Assembly: GCF_029978005.1 (NCBI RefSeq)
Contig: NZ_JARKOZ010000044.1
Coordinates: 62,001-126,000 of the forward strand
Origin: Solidesulfovibrio sp.
GTDB taxonomy: Bacteria; Desulfobacterota; Desulfovibrionia; Desulfovibrionales; Desulfovibrionaceae
Length of the DNA stretch: 64,000 nucleotides
Reading direction: 5' to 3'
Positions 24,020 to 34,009 of the stretch are shown here, in pieces. Numbering within the stretch: position 1 is the stretch's first letter; the number at the start of each line of letters is the position of its first letter. Below the pieces are notes generated by a model. It was not told where the DNA came from. It saw only the letters and a program-made list of their open reading frames with translations, and did not search any database. The translations under genes and the position numbers were made by a program.

Positions 24020-26581
24020 ATGCCGAGAACTGTCAGGTGGGTGATGCTTTTCCTGGTCGGTCTGACGTTGTTTATGACCGGCTGCCGGGAGCAAGGCAGA
24101 GATCAGGCCCTGGCCGAGGGGAGCCGTCTCGCGGCGGCAGGCAATGCCAAGGGCGCGATGGTCGTCTACAAGGCGCTTCTGGAACGCGACCCCAAGGATA
24201 GCCAGGCGCGTTACGAACTGGCCTCGGCTTATCTCGCCCTCGGCAAGTCGAAGCAGGCCGAGAAGGAAGCGCAGCAGCTGGCGGACAGCCCCAATCCCCC
24301 CAGCCAGCTTCCGCTCCTGATCGCCAGGATTCGTGTCGCCCTGAACCAGACCGAGGAGGCGTTGAAGGAACTCGCGGGCTACCTGTCCCGGAACCCCGAT
24401 TCGGCGGAGGCCTGGGAAGTGCTCGGCCATGCCTATTTCCGCGTCGACAATTTGCCCGAGGCCGCCAAAGCTTATCAGCAATCCCTGTCCCTGAACCCGG
24501 GACAGATCGAGGCCAGGATCGGGCTTGCCGGGGTTCGGCTCGACCAGGGGCAGCTTTCGCAAGCCCGGGCCGAGTTGGATGTCTTGCTGGCCGCCAATCC
24601 CGACAATTACCGTGGATTGCGCCTGCTGGGCCAAGTCGAGGCCATGAGCAATGATTTTGCCGGGGCCATGCAAACCTATGAGCGCATCGTCGCCAAATTT
24701 CCCAATGATATCGAGGCACGTTACTACGGAGCCTTTTATCGCTTCGCCAGTCAGGGCGCATTCGAGGGTGTCGAAGGCGTCGCGCGCAAACTGATGACGG
24801 ATTTTCCCAATCGCCCCGAGGGATTCAAGCTCCAGGGACTCCTGGAGTTGACCCGCGGGGCGTCGGCGCAGGCCGTAAGCAACTTCCAGCAGGCCCTGCG
24901 CCTGCGCTCCGACATACAAACCAATTATTACCTGGCCCAGGCGTATGAACGCGACGGCAGACTGGAGATGGCCATCAGCGAGCTGGGAATTGTTCTCGAC
25001 AACAGCCCCCAGCAAGTCCAGCCCCGACAGTTGCTGGCCAGGCTGCATTTCCGGATGGGGCGGCCCGAGGCCGCCAGGGCAGAATTGGAAAAAATTCTGC
25101 AACTCAAGCCTGAGGATGCACAGGCCAAACGCATGCTCGGCGATATTTATCTCCTCAAAGGACAATTCGACAAAAGCCTGGGCTATTACGAAGCCATTCC
25201 TGAGGATGCGCCGCAAGCCATCGCCGCGCAGCTGCAGAAAAGCCGCATCCTGGTTTTGCTGGGCCACGTGGATCAGGCCGAAGCGCAATTGCGGCAGGCC
25301 CTGGCCAGGAGGCCGGACAGCCTGGAGGGGCGGCTGACCCTTGCCGGCCTGCTCAACAAACGGCAACGCCCTGACGCGGCTGCCGCCGTGCTGGATCAGG
25401 AAGGATTAAGCCAGGCAGACGCGGCCCTGGCTCATCTCGCGAAGGCCGGCATCCTTGCCCGGCAAGGCCGAACGGACGAGGCTCTGGGACTGCTGGAAAG
25501 AGCCAAGGCATTGGATCCGGCCCTGACGGCGGCCTATTGCCTCTCGGCCGCGATCTCTTTCCAGGTGCACGACACGGCCAAAGCCGTGGAGCAGTATCGG
25601 GAGCTCCTCATCCGTTTTCCCGAGGATCCCGTCGCTCATGCCGCCTTGGCCGCCTGTCTCGAGGAGGAGGGCAGTTTCGAGGAGGCCCGCACCCATCTGG
25701 AGCAAGCGGCCAAATCCAGGCAGTGCGACATCGTCCTTGACCTGGTCGCCTTTCTCGTCCGCAGGGACAATCTGCAAAGCGCCTTGAAGGTGCTGGGCGA
25801 TTGCCGTGGGGCGCAGGGGGATCACCTTCCTGCGCTCGTCGCCATGGCCCGTCTCCAGGCCGCCCTTGGCGACGCGGCCGCCAGTCTGGCCACCATCCAA
25901 AAAATCGAGGCGATAGATCAGGATACGGCCCTTGCCGAGCGATTCCGTCTGTCCGTGTACCGCAAGGATTGGCAGCGGGCCGCAACCGAAGCGACCAGGC
26001 TCATGGAGCGCCATGTGGCTTCGGCCAACGACATGGCCCGCGCCGTGTCGCTGGTCGAGGAAGGGGATTTGTCCGGCGCGCAGCGCATCGTCCGTCAGAG
26101 CTTTGCGGCGGAGCCGTCCGTGGCCGGCGCGCGGCTGGGATTGGTGGCGCTGCTGCTGCAAATGGGTCGGACCCAGGAAGCGGCGCGTTATTTTGACGCA
26201 TCCGCCTCCACGGCCCCGGCGTCTGGCATGGCCACCGCGCCTGGGGGCGAGGCCGGGCAATACGTTGCGCAAGGCGACAGCATGGTTTGGAACCGGCAAA
26301 GCATGTGGCGTCGGGACAAGAGCATTCCCATGGTGCTCAACACATTGTCCATGATCTATGCGGATAAGCCGTCGCTCGTCGGGAAAGCGCTGGAATATGC
26401 CATGGCGGCGAATGTATTGGAAGGAGATAATCCGATCATTCTCGATACGCTGGGCTATGCTTTGCTCAAAAACGATCGCCAGCCAGACGCGATATTTATT
26501 CTTCAAGAAGCTGCTTTTCTGGCTCCGAACAATGAAGACATTTCCCGTCACCTCTCTATGGCGATTGTATATAAGGACTGA
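24020..26581 (+). CDS. prsT: PrsT: TPR-repeat lipoprotein of the exosortase/EPS system
   Basis: An 853-residue lipoprotein. The signal peptide ends in a lipobox (LTLFMTGC, Cys22), so the protein is lipid-anchored, and the Arg/Glu after the Cys gives no inner-membrane retention signal. The rest is about 20 tetratricopeptide repeats (for example ALKELAGYLSRNPDSAEAWEVLGHAYFR). TPR lipoproteins of this length and layout are a marker of exosortase A loci, and related proteins in other EPS systems organise outer-membrane secretion complexes. The ATG at 24020 is chosen because AAGGA lies 7 bases upstream and the lipobox then falls at the right place; the track's 77 extra residues are unlikely. It heads the plus-strand exopolysaccharide operon. 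Confidence 0.88.
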   Translation: MPRTVRWVMLFLVGLTLFMTGCREQGRDQALAEGSRLAAAGNAKGAMVVYKALLERDPKDSQARYELASAYLALGKSKQAEKEAQQLADSPNPPSQLPLLIARIRVALNQTEEALKELAGYLSRNPDSAEAWEVLGHAYFRVDNLPEAAKAYQQSLSLNPGQIEARIGLAGVRLDQGQLSQARAELDVLLAANPDNYRGLRLLGQVEAMSNDFAGAMQTYERIVAKFPNDIEARYYGAFYRFASQGAFEGVEGVARKLMTDFPNRPEGFKLQGLLELTRGASAQAVSNFQQALRLRSDIQTNYYLAQAYERDGRLEMAISELGIVLDNSPQQVQPRQLLARLHFRMGRPEAARAELEKILQLKPEDAQAKRMLGDIYLLKGQFDKSLGYYEAIPEDAPQAIAAQLQKSRILVLLGHVDQAEAQLRQALARRPDSLEGRLTLAGLLNKRQRPDAAAAVLDQEGLSQADAALAHLAKAGILARQGRTDEALGLLERAKALDPALTAAYCLSAAISFQVHDTAKAVEQYRELLIRFPEDPVAHAALAACLEEEGSFEEARTHLEQAAKSRQCDIVLDLVAFLVRRDNLQSALKVLGDCRGAQGDHLPALVAMARLQAALGDAAASLATIQKIEAIDQDTALAERFRLSVYRKDWQRAATEATRLMERHVASANDMARAVSLVEEGDLSGAQRIVRQSFAAEPSVAGARLGLVALLLQMGRTQEAARYFDASASTAPASGMATAPGGEAGQYVAQGDSMVWNRQSMWRRDKSIPMVLNTLSMIYADKPSLVGKALEYAMAANVLEGDNPIILDTLGYALLKNDRQPDAIFILQEAAFLAPNNEDISRHLSMAIVYKD

Positions 26582-26613
26582 TTGGGTATGGGCTGACATT
26601 CATGAGGTGCACC

Positions 26614-27987
26614 ATGTCAGAATGCTGTTGCCTTAAAGAGTATGAGCATGAGTCTCTTTTGAAATGGTTCGGAGTCTATGTGCTGTTTGCTGTGGTTGTA
26701 ACATGCGCCGTGCTGGCTGCTATAAATATTGATATTTTTGAAGAGAAATCGTGCTGTGGCAAGGTTTTTTGGTATGTTGTAATTGTGGCAATGCCATATA
26801 TTTTTGTAAATCTATTGTATTCATTGATGCAATTTAAGATGAAGCTCGCCAACATTTTTCTTAAGGCGGCTCTCTCCTGTGCCATTTCCGTGGCGCTTTT
26901 CCGCACGATAGCCGAACTGAGGCCTGTCTCGGCGGATGATGCCGACATCGTTGTGTACGCACTGAGCATGTTCATTGGCATTATGCTGGTGAGGGACATC
27001 TCCCGAAATATCCCCATGGCCTTGCCGAATCTTGTCAACCGGGTGCTGCTGGTTGGGAATGACGGTTTTATGGAGAAGGCCAAGGAGCTCGTCGGCCTCT
27101 CCAATCAGCGTTTCCAGTTGGCGGGGGCCTTCTCTTTTCCGCGCCGTGACGAATCCTTGCCGGAGCAGAAGTCCGAGGACATCTTTGAAGTCGCCAAAGC
27201 GCTCAAGGCCAACAAAGTGGTCATTTCCCTGGTGGAGCGGCGCGGGGTTTTTCCTCTCCAGGAAATGCTCAACTGCAAGCTCAGCGGCATCGAGGTACTG
27301 GATGCGCCCAGTTTTTTCGAACGCATCACCGGCAAGCTCCTCATCGAAGACATCAATCCCAGTTGGTTCATCTTCTGTCACGGTTTCAACATCACCCCGG
27401 GGTTGCTCCTGGTCAAACGCTTCCTGGACGTTTGCTGTTCCCTGGTCGGACTTGCGCTGTTGGCGCCGTTCGCCCCGCTTTTGATGCTGGCCATCAAGCT
27501 CGATTCCCCGGGGCCCATCCTGTTTCGGCAAACGCGGGTGGGGCGGGGCGACAAACCCTTCGTGCTCTACAAGCTGCGCACCATGCGTCAGGACGCCGAA
27601 CACGGCACCGGGGCCGTCTGGGCTGCCACGGCCGACCCCAGGGTGACGCGGCTCGGACGGTTCCTGCGGGCAAGCCGCATCGACGAGGTTCCCCAGCTCA
27701 TCAACGTCCTGCAAGGCAAAATGAGCTTGGTGGGCCCGCGGCCGGAACGCCCCGAGTTCATCGACAAGCTCAAGAAGATCATTCCCTACTACTCCGAACG
27801 GCATTTCGTGAAACCGGGGGTGACCGGTTGGGCCCAGGTCCGTTACCCCTACGGAGCCTCCGTTGAGGATGCCCTGGAAAAACTCCGTTACGATTTATAC
27901 TATATCAAAAATATTTCCATCTTGTTTGACTTGCGCATTATCTTGAAAACAATAGGCGTTGTCTTGTTGTGCAAGGGGTCGAGATGA
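26614..27987 (+). CDS. Initiating polyprenyl-phosphate sugar transferase, PEP-CTERM associated
   Basis: A membrane enzyme of about 457 residues that should place the first sugar-1-phosphate on the lipid carrier. The N-terminal ~130 residues have several membrane helices and are encoded by A+T-rich DNA. A nucleotide-binding-like central domain follows ([14 protein letters not shown]). The C-terminal bacterial sugar transferase domain has the membrane hairpin ([20 protein letters not shown]), [49 protein letters not shown] and [10 protein letters not shown]. This layout matches the exosortase-system subfamily. The ATG at 26614 has GAGGTG at good spacing; an ATG at 26602 is also in frame. It follows prsT by about 30 bases. 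Confidence 0.88.
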   Translation: MSECCCLKEYEHESLLKWFGVYVLFAVVVTCAVLAAINIDIFEEKSCCGKVFWYVVIVAMPYIFVNLLYSLMQFKMKLANIFLKAALSCAISVALFRTIAELRPVSADDADIVVYALSMFIGIMLVRDISRNIPMALPNLVNRVLLVGNDGFMEKAKELVGLSNQRFQLAGAFSFPRRDESLPEQKSEDIFEVAKALKANKVVISLVERRGVFPLQEMLNCKLSGIEVLDAPSFFERITGKLLIEDINPSWFIFCHGFNITPGLLLVKRFLDVCCSLVGLALLAPFAPLLMLAIKLDSPGPILFRQTRVGRGDKPFVLYKLRTMRQDAEHGTGAVWAATADPRVTRLGRFLRASRIDEVPQLINVLQGKMSLVGPRPERPEFIDKLKKIIPYYSERHFVKPGVTGWAQVRYPYGASVEDALEKLRYDLYYIKNISILFDLRIILKTIGVVLLCKGSR

Positions 27988-28013
27988 ACATGTCGAGGTT
28001 TTGGCAGTGATGT

Positions 28014-28042
28014 TTGAAGTGTGGTGCAGCCATTATTATAAG
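28014..28042 (+). promoter_or_regulatory. Candidate sigma-70 promoter for the export operon
   Basis: TTGAAG and TATAAG are separated by exactly 17 bases in an A+T-rich gap between the sugar transferase and the Wza-like gene. It would give a leader of about 90 bases before the ATG at 28142. A second internal promoter would allow the export genes to be expressed apart from prsT and the sugar transferase. Confidence 0.45.
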
Positions 28043-28141
28043 TGAAATAGTTGTCTATGTGTGCTTATGCGAAGATTTATTGTGCAATATGGACCTGTCG
28101 TGTTGGAAACGTTTGAGAATTCATTGAAGTGGAGAAGCACT

Positions 28142-29002
28142 ATGCTGCGCAAGATCTGTTCTGGCGTCATGGGGCCTTGGTGTTCCGCGGATAAAAACCA
28201 GTTCATGGCGATGGTTCTTTTTACGTTCCTCACCCTTGTGCCTTTCGCGGCCCAGGCCAAGGATTACACGTTCACCGCCGGTGACAAAATCCATATCAGT
28301 GTGGCCGGCGAGCCTGAATTTTCGGGCGATGCAACGGTACGCCCCGATGGGAAGCTCGCCGTTCCCAACGGCGGGGAGGTCCAGGCCGTGGGCATGACCG
28401 CGGCGCAACTGCAAGCCGAGGTCACCGACAGGGTCAAGGAATACATCCTCAAGCCGACGGTCAACATCTCGGTGGTCGGTTCCGGCAACAACAAGGTCTT
28501 CGTGACGGGCGGGGGCGTGAAGCCTGCGGTGGTCGACATCACGCAGCATGCCACGCTGCTCAATCTGCTGACCAGCCTCGGGGACATCAGCGGCGCGGAT
28601 TTGCGAACCGCCAGCGTGGTGCGCGATGGTCGGGACATCAAAAAGGATTTCCATGACCTCATCGTGGGCAGTGATGTTTCCCAGGATATCCCGCTTATGG
28701 CCGGGGACACGATCCTGCTGCCGCCCACCGCTTCCAACCGGGGCGTGTACGTGGTCGGCGCGGTCAACGTCCCCAAGCTCGTGGTCTACCGTGAAGGCAT
28801 GACCTTGCTCGAAGCCATTCTGGACGCCGGAGGGTTTTCCAAGTTCGCCAGCCCCAACGACACCAGGATTATTCGGACAACGGAAGGAAACGGGCAAATC
28901 ATAAAGGTCCAGGCTAAAAAACTGATTCGTGACGGCGATTTGACGCAAAACGTAGTCCTGCGCGGCGGGGACCTCGTTATCGTGGACGAAAGTTTCTTCT
29001 AG
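28142..29002 (+). CDS. Polysaccharide export outer-membrane protein (Wza-like, SLBB)
   Basis: A 286-residue protein of the polysaccharide biosynthesis/export family. A signal peptide is visible (MVLFTFLTLVPFAAQA). The Poly_export domain follows (YTFTAGDKIHISVAGEPEFSGDATVRPDGKLAVP) and then two SLBB-like beta-grasp repeats (KVFVTGGGVKPAVVDI and GVYVVGAVNVPKLVVYREGMTLLEAI). It lacks an obvious lipobox and a long C-terminal amphipathic helix, so it is the short exosortase-system type and not full E. coli Wza. The ATG at 28142 has GGAG 7 bases upstream; the track's 27-residue extension is unsupported. It probably forms or caps the periplasmic and outer-membrane exit channel with the next genes. 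Confidence 0.88.
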   Translation: MLRKICSGVMGPWCSADKNQFMAMVLFTFLTLVPFAAQAKDYTFTAGDKIHISVAGEPEFSGDATVRPDGKLAVPNGGEVQAVGMTAAQLQAEVTDRVKEYILKPTVNISVVGSGNNKVFVTGGGVKPAVVDITQHATLLNLLTSLGDISGADLRTASVVRDGRDIKKDFHDLIVGSDVSQDIPLMAGDTILLPPTASNRGVYVVGAVNVPKLVVYREGMTLLEAILDAGGFSKFASPNDTRIIRTTEGNGQIIKVQAKKLIRDGDLTQNVVLRGGDLVIVDESFF

Positions 29003-29016
29003 CACACGGGGGGGGT

Positions 29017-30501
29017 ATGTTTGCTGTTATAAAAGAATACCAGCATTACAAGCGGCTTATTTATCTCAAGAAGGGGATATTCTTACTGGTGGCGCTCCTG
29101 GCCATGACGACCGCCATTGCGGTAAGCTATCTCATTCCGAAAAAATACGAGGCGAAAACGACTATCTTTATACAACAAAACGTCTTGACTGATCTGGTGA
29201 AGGGCCTGGCTGTTTCGCCGTCCGTGCAGAACAAGATACAGACTTTGGCCGTGCGCCTGACCAGCCGAAACCTTCTTTTGCAGGTCATCAAGGACTTGGA
29301 TCAGGATATGCTGCTGCCGACCAGAAACGACCAGGAAGCGTACATCAAGGACCTGCAAAACCGCATCATGGTCAATCTCAATGAAAAGCAAGGCGTGGTC
29401 ATCATCAGTTTCTGGGACAGGTCCTCGTACTTCGCCAAGAATTTTATCAATACTTTGGCGTCACTGTACATCGAGCAAAATACTTCCATCAAACGCGAGG
29501 AATCAACGGAAGCCACAAAATTTCTGGCCGAACAAATCGAGGTATACAAGAAACGTTTGGCGGAAGCCGACGTCGTCATCAATAATTTCAAGAGCGAAAA
29601 CACCATTATCTTGACCAGCGACGAGGCCTATCTCCGTACCGACATCAGGGAGGCGGAGCAGAAGATCGTGGAGCTCAAAGCCCGCCAAACCCAGATTGAG
29701 GCCAAACAAAACCTGGCGCTCAACGCCAAGGCCCCGGTCTACCGATCCAACGTCAGCCAGAGGCAGGCCGAATTGAACCGGTTGCTGCACATCTATACCG
29801 AAAAGCATCCCAAGGTCATTCGGGCCAGGGCGGCTTTGCTGGTAAACCGCAGCAGTTCCGCGGGCAATGGAGCCGGGGCAGGCGCCCGGGATGGCGCACC
29901 CCCTTCGCGGCTTTTGCAGGCCGAGATCGACACCGTCAAATCCATGCTGGAGCGCCAAAACAAGATCATCGAGGGCAATATGGCCCTGCTTCGGGAACGG
30001 CCCCGCGTCATGGCCGCCCTCGATGACCTGATCGCCAAAAAGAATCAGGATGCCGCCCTCTACGGCCAGTTGGTGACCCGATACGGGCAATCTGAAATCT
30101 CGAAGGATATGGAGCTGAAAGACAAGTCTACCGTTTTTCGCATCATCGATCCGGCCGTGGCTCCCGAGGTTCCGGTCAGCCCCAACAGGCCGGTCATCAT
30201 TCTCATCGGAATTCTCCTGGGATTGGTCGCTGGAGTGGCCGCCGTGATATTGTCCGAGCGCTACGACCATTCGATCCGGTCCCTTCAGGAGCTCAGAACC
30301 TTGGGACTGCCTGTCTTTGCCGTGATTCCCCTCATGACCACCGCGGTGGAGGCCAAGCAGCAGGCCAAGCGCAACAGGCTCGTCCTGGCCATGGCTGGCG
30401 GTTATTTCGTCCTCGTTCTGGGCGTGTTGGCGGTGGAGAGTCTCAAGGCCATGGGCGTGACAGGCACTTGGCTGCAGAAAATCGGTCTCTATTCCCTTTA
30501 G
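29017..30501 (+). CDS. Chain-length determinant protein (Wzz family, exosortase type)
   Basis: A 494-residue inner-membrane polysaccharide co-polymerase. There is a membrane helix near residues 20-42 (GIFLLVALLAMTTAIAVSYLI), a long periplasmic coiled-coil arm (ATKFLAEQIEVYKKRLAEAD and onward), and a second helix near 390 preceded by the Pro-rich PVSPNRPVIILIG. A third hydrophobic segment lies near the C-terminus (LAMAGGYFVLVLGVLAVE). It has no fused kinase domain; the kinase is the next gene. It is thought to set polymer length and couple synthesis to export. A G-rich ribosome site lies just before the ATG at 29017, 14 bases after the Wza-like gene. Confidence 0.87.
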   Translation: MFAVIKEYQHYKRLIYLKKGIFLLVALLAMTTAIAVSYLIPKKYEAKTTIFIQQNVLTDLVKGLAVSPSVQNKIQTLAVRLTSRNLLLQVIKDLDQDMLLPTRNDQEAYIKDLQNRIMVNLNEKQGVVIISFWDRSSYFAKNFINTLASLYIEQNTSIKREESTEATKFLAEQIEVYKKRLAEADVVINNFKSENTIILTSDEAYLRTDIREAEQKIVELKARQTQIEAKQNLALNAKAPVYRSNVSQRQAELNRLLHIYTEKHPKVIRARAALLVNRSSSAGNGAGAGARDGAPPSRLLQAEIDTVKSMLERQNKIIEGNMALLRERPRVMAALDDLIAKKNQDAALYGQLVTRYGQSEISKDMELKDKSTVFRIIDPAVAPEVPVSPNRPVIILIGILLGLVAGVAAVILSERYDHSIRSLQELRTLGLPVFAVIPLMTTAVEAKQQAKRNRLVLAMAGGYFVLVLGVLAVESLKAMGVTGTWLQKIGLYSL

Positions 30502-30526
30502 CAACCGAAAAAGGCGAACGTGCACC

Positions 30527-31351
30527 ATGAGCAGAATCGAAGACGCCCTGAGCAAAGCCACCCAACGGCAATCCGGAATTTCCCCGCCCGCGGCATGGTC
30601 CTCATTCAGACACGAAAACACGACCTTGCCGCCTCCGACGCCGGTCGAACCAGGCCGTCTTTCGGAGGAAAAACTGGTGGTGCTCAAAAATCCCGCCTCC
30701 CTGGAAGCGGAGGAGTTCCGGAAGTTGAAGGAATCCCTGGTCAAGGCGATCACGTCGCCGGGAACCTTCAATAACATCGTCTTGATCACCAGCGCCCACC
30801 ACGGCGAGGGCAAGTCGCTCATCACTGCCAATTTGGCCATCAGCCTGGCCCAGGAATACGACCATACCGTGATGGTCGTGGACGCCGACCTGCGCCTGCC
30901 GTCCTGCCATCGATACCTGGACGTCAAACCCGAGAAGGGGCTGGCGGACTGCCTGGCCGAAGGGCTGGACGTGGGCAGCGCGTTGGTCAAGACCGGCATC
31001 CCCAAACTGGTGCTGCTGCCCGCGGGGAAAAAGACCGTCAAAAATCCCCTGGAGTTGCTTTCCTCCAATTCGATGCGCCGGCTCATGACGGAAATGAAGC
31101 AGCGTTACCCCGACCGGATCCTGCTCGTCGACACGCCGCCTGTACTTCTTTTTGCCGAAACGCGCGCATTGTCGGATCTGGCCGATAGCGTGGTCCTGGT
31201 GGTCAGGGAAGGGGAATGTTCCCTTGAGGAGGTCCGGGAATGCATGACGTTGCTCAACAATAAGGTTTTGGGATTGGTCTACAACGCCACGAGTTACGCG
31301 CCGACGGCCGCATCTTACGCGGATTACGATTACTCCTCATGCCTGGAATGA
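30527..31351 (+). CDS. BY-type tyrosine autokinase (CpsD/Wzc kinase domain)
   Basis: A 274-residue cytoplasmic P-loop protein-tyrosine kinase partner of the preceding chain-length protein. The start MSRIEDALSKA is typical of exosortase-system kinases. Walker A is the variant SAHHGEGKS, Walker A' is VMVVDADLRLP and Walker B is RILLVDTPPV. The C-terminal tail carries a tyrosine cluster (YAPTAASYADYDYSS) that is the expected site of autophosphorylation. Phosphorylation cycling in such proteins controls polymer length and export. The split arrangement (co-polymerase and kinase as two genes) is like Gram-positive CapA/CapB, but is normal for this locus type. Confidence 0.87.
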   Translation: MSRIEDALSKATQRQSGISPPAAWSSFRHENTTLPPPTPVEPGRLSEEKLVVLKNPASLEAEEFRKLKESLVKAITSPGTFNNIVLITSAHHGEGKSLITANLAISLAQEYDHTVMVVDADLRLPSCHRYLDVKPEKGLADCLAEGLDVGSALVKTGIPKLVLLPAGKKTVKNPLELLSSNSMRRLMTEMKQRYPDRILLVDTPPVLLFAETRALSDLADSVVLVVREGECSLEEVRECMTLLNNKVLGLVYNATSYAPTAASYADYDYSSCLE

Positions 31352-31369
31352 GGATAATAGGGGCAGCAA

Positions 31370-32704
31370 TTGTACAAGAGTTTCTTTAATTTCCGGCGAA
31401 AGCCTTTCGAGCTGTTGCCGAACCCTGACTTTCTTTACCCAAGCCGGTCCCACAAAAAGGTGCTGTCCTACCTTGACTACGGCATTCGGGAACATTCGGG
31501 GTTCATCCTGCTCACCGGCGAGGTCGGTACCGGCAAGACGACGCTTATCCGGGAGTTGATCAAGAAACATCTGCGCAATGTGCTTTTGGCCCGCGTCTTC
31601 CATACCAAGGTGGAGTCGCAACAGCTTCTGGCCATGATCAACGCGGATTTTGGCCTGGACATCGGCGATAAGGACAAGCCCGCCTTGTTGCGCGACCTGC
31701 AGGAGTTTCTCATCGAGCAGTATGCCAAACGCTGTCCGGTGGTGCTGATTATCGATGAGGCCCAGAACCTCTCGAAGAGTGTTCTGGAAGAAGTCCGGAT
31801 GCTTTCCAATCTGGAAACAGAGAACAGCAAGCTGTTGCACATCATCCTGGTCGGGCAGCCAGAGCTGCGGCGGGTGCTGTCGGATCCGGACCTGCTGCAA
31901 CTGCGCCAGCGCATACAGATCATCTGCAACATCGAGCCTCTGGCCGAGGGGGAGATCGAGCATTATATCCGCTACCGTCTGGAGGCCGCGGGAAATCGGG
32001 ACGCCCTCCGGATCGCCGCGGAATGCTTTCCCATCATCCACTCCTACACTCGGGGAATTCCACGGCTCATCAATATATTGTGCGATTATGTCCTGCTTGA
32101 CGCCTTCGCCAACGAGACCCACGAGGTCGGGCCGGGCATGATCCATGAAATCGCCCAGGACCTGAATTTCAACGAGCAGTATTGGCAAAGCACCGCCCGA
32201 GGCGTCCCCGAAGAGCAGGACAAGGGAGATGGCGCCGTGGACGCACGGTTCAATCAACTCTCCCGGCAGGGGATATTGCTGAAAATCGATCGCCGATTGC
32301 AACGCCTCGAGTCGCGCCAGGTCAGCCAGCTTCAGACCCTCAATGGGGAACTGCGCCGGATTTTCGAAACCCTGAACCAGCGGGTGGATGCCATTTGCCA
32401 ATGCATGGCGGGAGGGGGCAACGGTTCGGCCAGTGCAGTATCGAACAGAGCGACGGATTCGAGGCTTGCCTTTCCCAATCCCGGAAGAGAGAAAATGGCG
32501 TCCCTGCCTGTCGATTCAAAAATAATGCAAGCGCCGCCGCAGCCTCTCGTAACGGACTCGGAAAAAAGGGCATTGCTGACATGCGATCCAAATGTAATTG
32601 ATTTAACAGAGGAAGTCCTGGAGGATGGTTCCATTTCTTCCGTTTTGGAGCACAAAGAAAAAAGCAGATCATGGTTTAAAAGATTGCTGTTAGGAAATCC
32701 ATGA
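31370..32704 (+). CDS. ExeA-like AAA ATPase, exosortase-system associated
   Basis: A 444-residue ATPase of the ExeA/GspA family. The N-terminus YKSFFNFRRKPFELLPNPDFLY is the family signature. Walker A is GEVGTGKTT, Walker B is VLIIDEAQNL, and sensor residues are in IILVGQPELRR. The C-terminal ~150 residues after GMIHEIAQDL are polar and predicted disordered or coiled, without a peptidoglycan-binding domain or membrane helix. The start is a TTG at 31370 with AGGGG upstream. In exosortase loci this gene accompanies the tyrosine kinase; its role is not established, but by analogy with ExeA it may power assembly of the envelope channel. Confidence 0.85.
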   Translation: MYKSFFNFRRKPFELLPNPDFLYPSRSHKKVLSYLDYGIREHSGFILLTGEVGTGKTTLIRELIKKHLRNVLLARVFHTKVESQQLLAMINADFGLDIGDKDKPALLRDLQEFLIEQYAKRCPVVLIIDEAQNLSKSVLEEVRMLSNLETENSKLLHIILVGQPELRRVLSDPDLLQLRQRIQIICNIEPLAEGEIEHYIRYRLEAAGNRDALRIAAECFPIIHSYTRGIPRLINILCDYVLLDAFANETHEVGPGMIHEIAQDLNFNEQYWQSTARGVPEEQDKGDGAVDARFNQLSRQGILLKIDRRLQRLESRQVSQLQTLNGELRRIFETLNQRVDAICQCMAGGGNGSASAVSNRATDSRLAFPNPGREKMASLPVDSKIMQAPPQPLVTDSEKRALLTCDPNVIDLTEEVLEDGSISSVLEHKEKSRSWFKRLLLGNP

Positions 32705-32781
32705 AACTTGATAATACCGAGGATGCAGTTTATAAACCCGCTGCAAGTTGAGTGATTACCTTAACCGGCAGGTACGGGCCC

Positions 32782-34002
32782 ATGCAAAAATACTGTTTCC
32801 TCATCGGCTTAGTCGTTTTTATCTTTGGGGCATCGCCTTCTGCGCGGGCCGAGCTGAATTATAAGGGTACCATTGCCGTGGGCCAGGAATATAACGACAA
32901 CGTCAATGAGACATCGCATCCAAGGTCGGACTTTGTCTCGCTGCTCAGTCCGGCCATTCAGGCGGAATATTCCGCCAGTCGGTTCCTGGCTTCCGTTGAC
33001 TACCAAGGTGAACTTCGCATCTATGACAATGGGCAGCGGCAGAATGAAATGATCAACAATCTTGAGGCTAAACTGAATCTGCAACTCATAAAGGATCTGT
33101 TGGCCGTCGAGGCCACGGACAGCAATCACATGGTCTTCACCAATGCTGCCCAAGGCCAGACCAGGGCGGCCGACTCCACAGCCGATCAGACCAATCAGAA
33201 TATTTCCACGTTCGCCGCTATATTGACCCCCCGCATTACGGACCGCACCCAGGCGAGGCTTGGCGTCATGGCAAAGGAAGATCTCTATTCCGGGGGCAGC
33301 GACACGGTGAACAAAAACATCAATGCGGCGTTCGCGGATCTTCTGCACGAGATGACAGACCGGTTGGAGGTCGGGGTCAGCGTGCGGGGCGAACGGCAGT
33401 TCACGGAACAGCGCAATCTCAACCGCTATATCGCTTCTGTGGTCGGAAGATATACGTACAAGCAGGATTGCTTTGTTTACGGCCGCATTGGCGCCGTGGA
33501 GACAATCCCTGACGACGCTTCGGTCAACCTTATGCCCACCTGGTCAGCCGGCCTGACCCACTCCTTTGGGAGGACAGCCGTCATTCTGGAAAGTCAGGGC
33601 GATTACGTGGACAATCCCACCTCGGTCTACGATTCGTTCCGGGCTCTGTATACGGCCACAGTCACCCATGCGTTCGACCGGGCCAAGGTTACGGCCAATG
33701 CGGGCTATTCCGACTTTTCCGGGCCTGATACGCAGCATTCCAATGACTTCACCCTGTCGGCTCAACTTGAATACGAACTCACCGCGCGTTTGGCGGCCCT
33801 CGTTTCCGCAAGCCGTGTGGACACGATCACGAGCAACAACAGCGTCCAGAGGGTCTATGGCACGGCCGAAGTGCGCTACGAGTTGCCGAAGGAATTCGAA
33901 CTCAAGGGCTATTACCGGCTTAAGCTGAACGATTCCTATAATTCCGATAGCTCGACCTATCACGTCAATATCGTGGGCCTAGCCCTCACAAAAAGATTCT
34001 GA
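32782..34002 (+). CDS. Outer-membrane beta-barrel protein of the EPS locus (EpsL-like)
   Basis: A 406-residue outer-membrane protein. The signal peptide is clear (FLIGLVVFIFGASPSARA). The mature part is composed of alternating amphipathic strands rich in Tyr, Asn and Asp (YKGTIAVGQEYNDNVNE, DYQGELRIYDNG, and more), with a C-terminal strand ending in Phe (NIVGLALTKRF), which is the usual outer-membrane assembly signal. The length and position fit the exosortase-linked beta-barrel family between the ExeA-like ATPase and the DUF3473 deacetylase. It is the best candidate for the outer-membrane pore of polymer export, working with the Wza-like protein and PrsT. The ATG at 32782 puts the signal peptide at the start; the track start at 32752 adds ten residues. 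Confidence 0.82.
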   Translation: MQKYCFLIGLVVFIFGASPSARAELNYKGTIAVGQEYNDNVNETSHPRSDFVSLLSPAIQAEYSASRFLASVDYQGELRIYDNGQRQNEMINNLEAKLNLQLIKDLLAVEATDSNHMVFTNAAQGQTRAADSTADQTNQNISTFAAILTPRITDRTQARLGVMAKEDLYSGGSDTVNKNINAAFADLLHEMTDRLEVGVSVRGERQFTEQRNLNRYIASVVGRYTYKQDCFVYGRIGAVETIPDDASVNLMPTWSAGLTHSFGRTAVILESQGDYVDNPTSVYDSFRALYTATVTHAFDRAKVTANAGYSDFSGPDTQHSNDFTLSAQLEYELTARLAALVSASRVDTITSNNSVQRVYGTAEVRYELPKEFELKGYYRLKLNDSYNSDSSTYHVNIVGLALTKRF

Positions 34003-34009
34003 GGCGAGC

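Noticed and set aside
28000-28035. TTGGCAGTGATGTTTG as a sigma-54 promoter for the Wza-like gene
   Set aside because: No GC at the right distance from GG; a sigma-70-like pair with 17-base spacing fits better.
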